The position numbers and the translations under genes are program-made. Positions 62,293-64,000 of a stretch of 64,000 nucleotides of DNA are shown here, piece after piece (the stretch's first letter is position 1; each line of letters begins with the position of its first letter). Under the pieces are notes generated by a model. It saw only the letters and a program-made list of their open reading frames with translations. It did no database searches and was not told where the DNA came from. This DNA comes from Bacillus sp. BA3 (GTDB lineage: Bacteria > Bacillota > Bacilli > Bacillales > DSM-1321), in the NCBI GenBank assembly GCA_002835675.1, contig PIZR01000001.1, positions 268,659-332,658 of the forward strand, written 5' to 3'.

Positions 62293-63660
62293 ATGCGTAG
62301 TGTAGTAGCTTCGGATATCATTGCTGTCAGTAAATTTAACCGCTTTCATTTACTTGTTTTTCTTTGGTGTTTTTATGCCATCGCTTTCGACGGGTATGAA
62401 ATAGCCATGTATGGTGTGGGTTTGCCTTGGATGATGGAAGAGTGGGATTTAACTTCCATTCAGGCAGGGGCAGTCGGCAGTTATTCCTTATTCGGCATGA
62501 TGATTGGCGCCCTGATTTTAGCACCGATCGCAGATAAATATGGCCGGAAGAATGTTCTCGTCATTTGTATGATTTTGTTCAGCGTATTTACCTTGGGGGC
62601 AGGGATTGCACCCAACCTCACATGGTTCACAGTAATGCGTTTCATTGCTGCAATTGGAATGGGAGCATTAATGCCGAATGTTATATCGCTAATGACTGAA
62701 TATTCCCCAAAACAAAATCGGGCCATCATTGTAGCTGCGATGTATTGTGGCTATTCAATCGGTGGAATCATGGCATCATTAGTGGGAATGTATATCATTC
62801 CTTATACGGATTGGCGTGTATTATACTTTATTGGAATTTTACCATTACTTACACTTCCAATATTCATGAAGCAGTTTCCTGAATCCCTTTCCTACTATTT
62901 AGCAAAGAAGGAAATTGGGAAGGTTGTTGAAATCCTCAATAAAGTCAAACCAGAAGGGGATTTTAAAGAAACAGACGATTTCAGGCTTAGTGAAGCTGAA
63001 CAGAGGGGAAAAGGATCTCCAGTAAAAAAACTATTCACGAACAAACGGGCATTCAGTACGGTTTCCATATGGGTGGCTGTGTTCTGTACATTGATGATGG
63101 CTTACGGATTAAATACATGGCTTCCAAAAATGATGCAGGATTCCGGATTCAGTATCACCTCAAGCCTTTCATTTAACCTGGTTTTGTGCCTTGGTCAAAT
63201 TGGAGGTTCCTTAGTAGGCGGTTATTATGCTGGAAAAATGGGCCATCGTAAAATTCTTGTTACACTATTCTTATTAGGGGCCGTTACCTTTGTCGCATTG
63301 AGCGCTACGACTAATAACATCGGGGTATATTTACTGATTTTTATGGGGGGTGCCTGTACTGTTGGTGCCATGAACTTAGCCAATCCGTATATCACAGAAT
63401 ATTACCCCCGTGAAATCCGTACGACGGGTATGGGCTATTCGCAAGCTATCGGCAGGATTGGCTCAATTCTCGCTCCTACTTTAATTGCCTTTCTTCTGTC
63501 AACAGGCATGGATCCGAAGGTGGCTTTTGCTACATTTGCCCTGCCAAGTATCATCGCAGCGGTCGGTTATATTCTGGTCCAAGAAAAACATGGATCTTTT
63601 GACAGGGTAGTCAAGGAGGACAATGAAGAGGTAGAATCAGAGAAGACTGTAACTATTTAA
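62293..63660 (+). CDS. MFS transporter, aromatic acid:H+ symporter type
   Basis: A 455-residue major facilitator with 12 predicted membrane segments. Helix 1 has AFDGYEIAMYGVGLPWMM, then APIADKYGRKNVLV between helices 2 and 3, and the charged central loop near residue 230. The DGxE/D in helix 1 is a hallmark of the benzoate/4-hydroxybenzoate symporter branch. It probably imports the aromatic acid degraded by this cluster. I start at ATG 62293 after GGGAGGCGG; the reading from 62176 has no site. Confidence 0.9.
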   Translation: MRSVVASDIIAVSKFNRFHLLVFLWCFYAIAFDGYEIAMYGVGLPWMMEEWDLTSIQAGAVGSYSLFGMMIGALILAPIADKYGRKNVLVICMILFSVFTLGAGIAPNLTWFTVMRFIAAIGMGALMPNVISLMTEYSPKQNRAIIVAAMYCGYSIGGIMASLVGMYIIPYTDWRVLYFIGILPLLTLPIFMKQFPESLSYYLAKKEIGKVVEILNKVKPEGDFKETDDFRLSEAEQRGKGSPVKKLFTNKRAFSTVSIWVAVFCTLMMAYGLNTWLPKMMQDSGFSITSSLSFNLVLCLGQIGGSLVGGYYAGKMGHRKILVTLFLLGAVTFVALSATTNNIGVYLLIFMGGACTVGAMNLANPYITEYYPREIRTTGMGYSQAIGRIGSILAPTLIAFLLSTGMDPKVAFATFALPSIIAAVGYILVQEKHGSFDRVVKEDNEEVESEKTVTI

Positions 63661-63877
63661 AGAAATGATTCACAATTCGGAATACAATCCCCTTAGTTGT
63701 TTAACATTGCAGCAAGGGGATCTGCAATTCAATGGTTCCAGGGGCTGCTCTTGAAAATATTAAACTCATGTTGTAAGTAAAGGAAGGAAACATATTGGCA
63801 TTTATAAAATTTCAATAAAATTAAAATTTAGTAGAACGATGTACTAATATTGGGCATTAGGTTAAGGGGGAAAAATA
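63661..63877. other. gap with a possible terminator hairpin
   Basis: ATCCCCTT (63687-63694) pairs with AAGGGGAT (63714-63721), an 8-bp stem 27 bp after the transporter stop. There is no T run, so it is a weak terminator at best. AAGGGGG at 63864-63870 is the ribosome site of the last gene. Confidence 0.45.
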
Positions 63878-64000
63878 TTGAGCTCAGAATTAAAGGCAAT
63901 AATAGAAGGTCGCACATCCGAACCGGTAACTGACAGATCAAAAAAAGGAAAACAGAAAACTGTTCGATGGTTCATCTTATTTCTAATTGCTTTAGTCACG
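63878..64000 (+). CDS. start of an MFS-type transporter, cut by the window edge
   Basis: A TTG at 63878 behind AAGGGGG opens 41 codons to the edge. After a charged leader the frame reaches VRWFILFLIALVT, the start of helix 1 as in anion:cation symporters. The rest is outside the window, so the assignment rests on a short segment. Confidence 0.5.
   Translation, partial: MSSELKAIIEGRTSEPVTDRSKKGKQKTVRWFILFLIALVT

Overview
The window is low-GC DNA with strong GGAGG-type ribosome binding sites, frequent GTG/TTG starts, and B. subtilis-like gene families (an EtfBA-FadF electron-transfer set, UbiD/UbiX decarboxylase). It fits a soil Bacillaceae chromosome (Bacillus/Peribacillus-like; the genus is an inference). 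I saw no rRNA, tRNA, CRISPR array or intact insertion sequence. Almost every intact gene is catabolic and on the + strand. The one clear exception is a sigma-54 activator on the - strand.

Layout. (1) 0-3.7 kb: a multi-pass membrane protein and two M20 metallo-amidohydrolases, a likely uptake-and-deacylation unit for N-substituted amino acids. (2) 4.2-49.2 kb: a CoA-based catabolic island. It holds etfB-etfA-fadF, three class III CoA-transferase/racemase genes, an HMG-CoA-synthase-like protein fused to a DUF35 domain, an SCP-x-type thiolase, a MaoC pair, five acyl-CoA dehydrogenases, four crotonases, three SDRs, two acyl-CoA ligases, a thioesterase, HMG-CoA lyase, a beta-ketothiolase, an acetyl-CoA hydrolase-type CoA-transferase, a nitronate monooxygenase-like flavoprotein, an MBL hydrolase and two MFS transporters. 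The wide gaps between transcription units contain seven -24/-12 (sigma-54) promoters, and five of them lie downstream of paired 18-bp TGT-N12-ACA dyads. The CBS-PAS-PAS-AAA+-Fis activator at 29.5-31.6 kb is the obvious candidate regulator. The gaps also hold decayed genes (SDR, CaiB, possible PrpD, Ig-like). (3) 49.2-50.8 kb: gene debris. (4) 50.8-54.4 kb: a MerR regulator with a textbook 19-bp-spacer promoter in front of a UbiD decarboxylase, UbiX and a PNPOx-like protein. (5) 54.5-63.7 kb: a catechol ortho-cleavage cluster (catA, catB, beta-ketoadipate CoA-transferase A/B, thiolase, enol-lactone-hydrolase candidate, cyclase, CMD-family protein, DUF3870 protein, MFS). Two of its transcription units start behind copies of the same structured leader RNA ending in an intrinsic terminator. 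A further MFS-like gene runs off the right edge.

How it works together (inference). In the right-hand part a hydroxybenzoate-type acid would be decarboxylated by UbiD to catechol, opened by CatA, cyclised by CatB, hydrolysed to 3-oxoadipate, activated by the CoA-transferase and cleaved by thiolase. In the large island, alpha-methylacyl-CoA racemase-like proteins, an MFE-2-like SDR, an SCP-x thiolase/DUF35 pair, a MaoC pair and an adjacent acyl-CoA dehydrogenase pair together resemble systems that degrade methyl-branched, isoprenoid or steroid side-chain acyl-CoAs. The substrate cannot be read from the sequence. Electrons from the many dehydrogenases would pass through EtfAB and FadF to quinone.

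The observations I rate highest are the repeated leader RNA with compensatory base changes, the sigma-54 regulon with phased enhancer dyads, the DUF3870 protein sitting where a muconolactone isomerase is expected, the HMG-CoA-synthase-like/DUF35 fusion lacking the nucleophilic cysteine, and an SDR without its catalytic Tyr/Lys.
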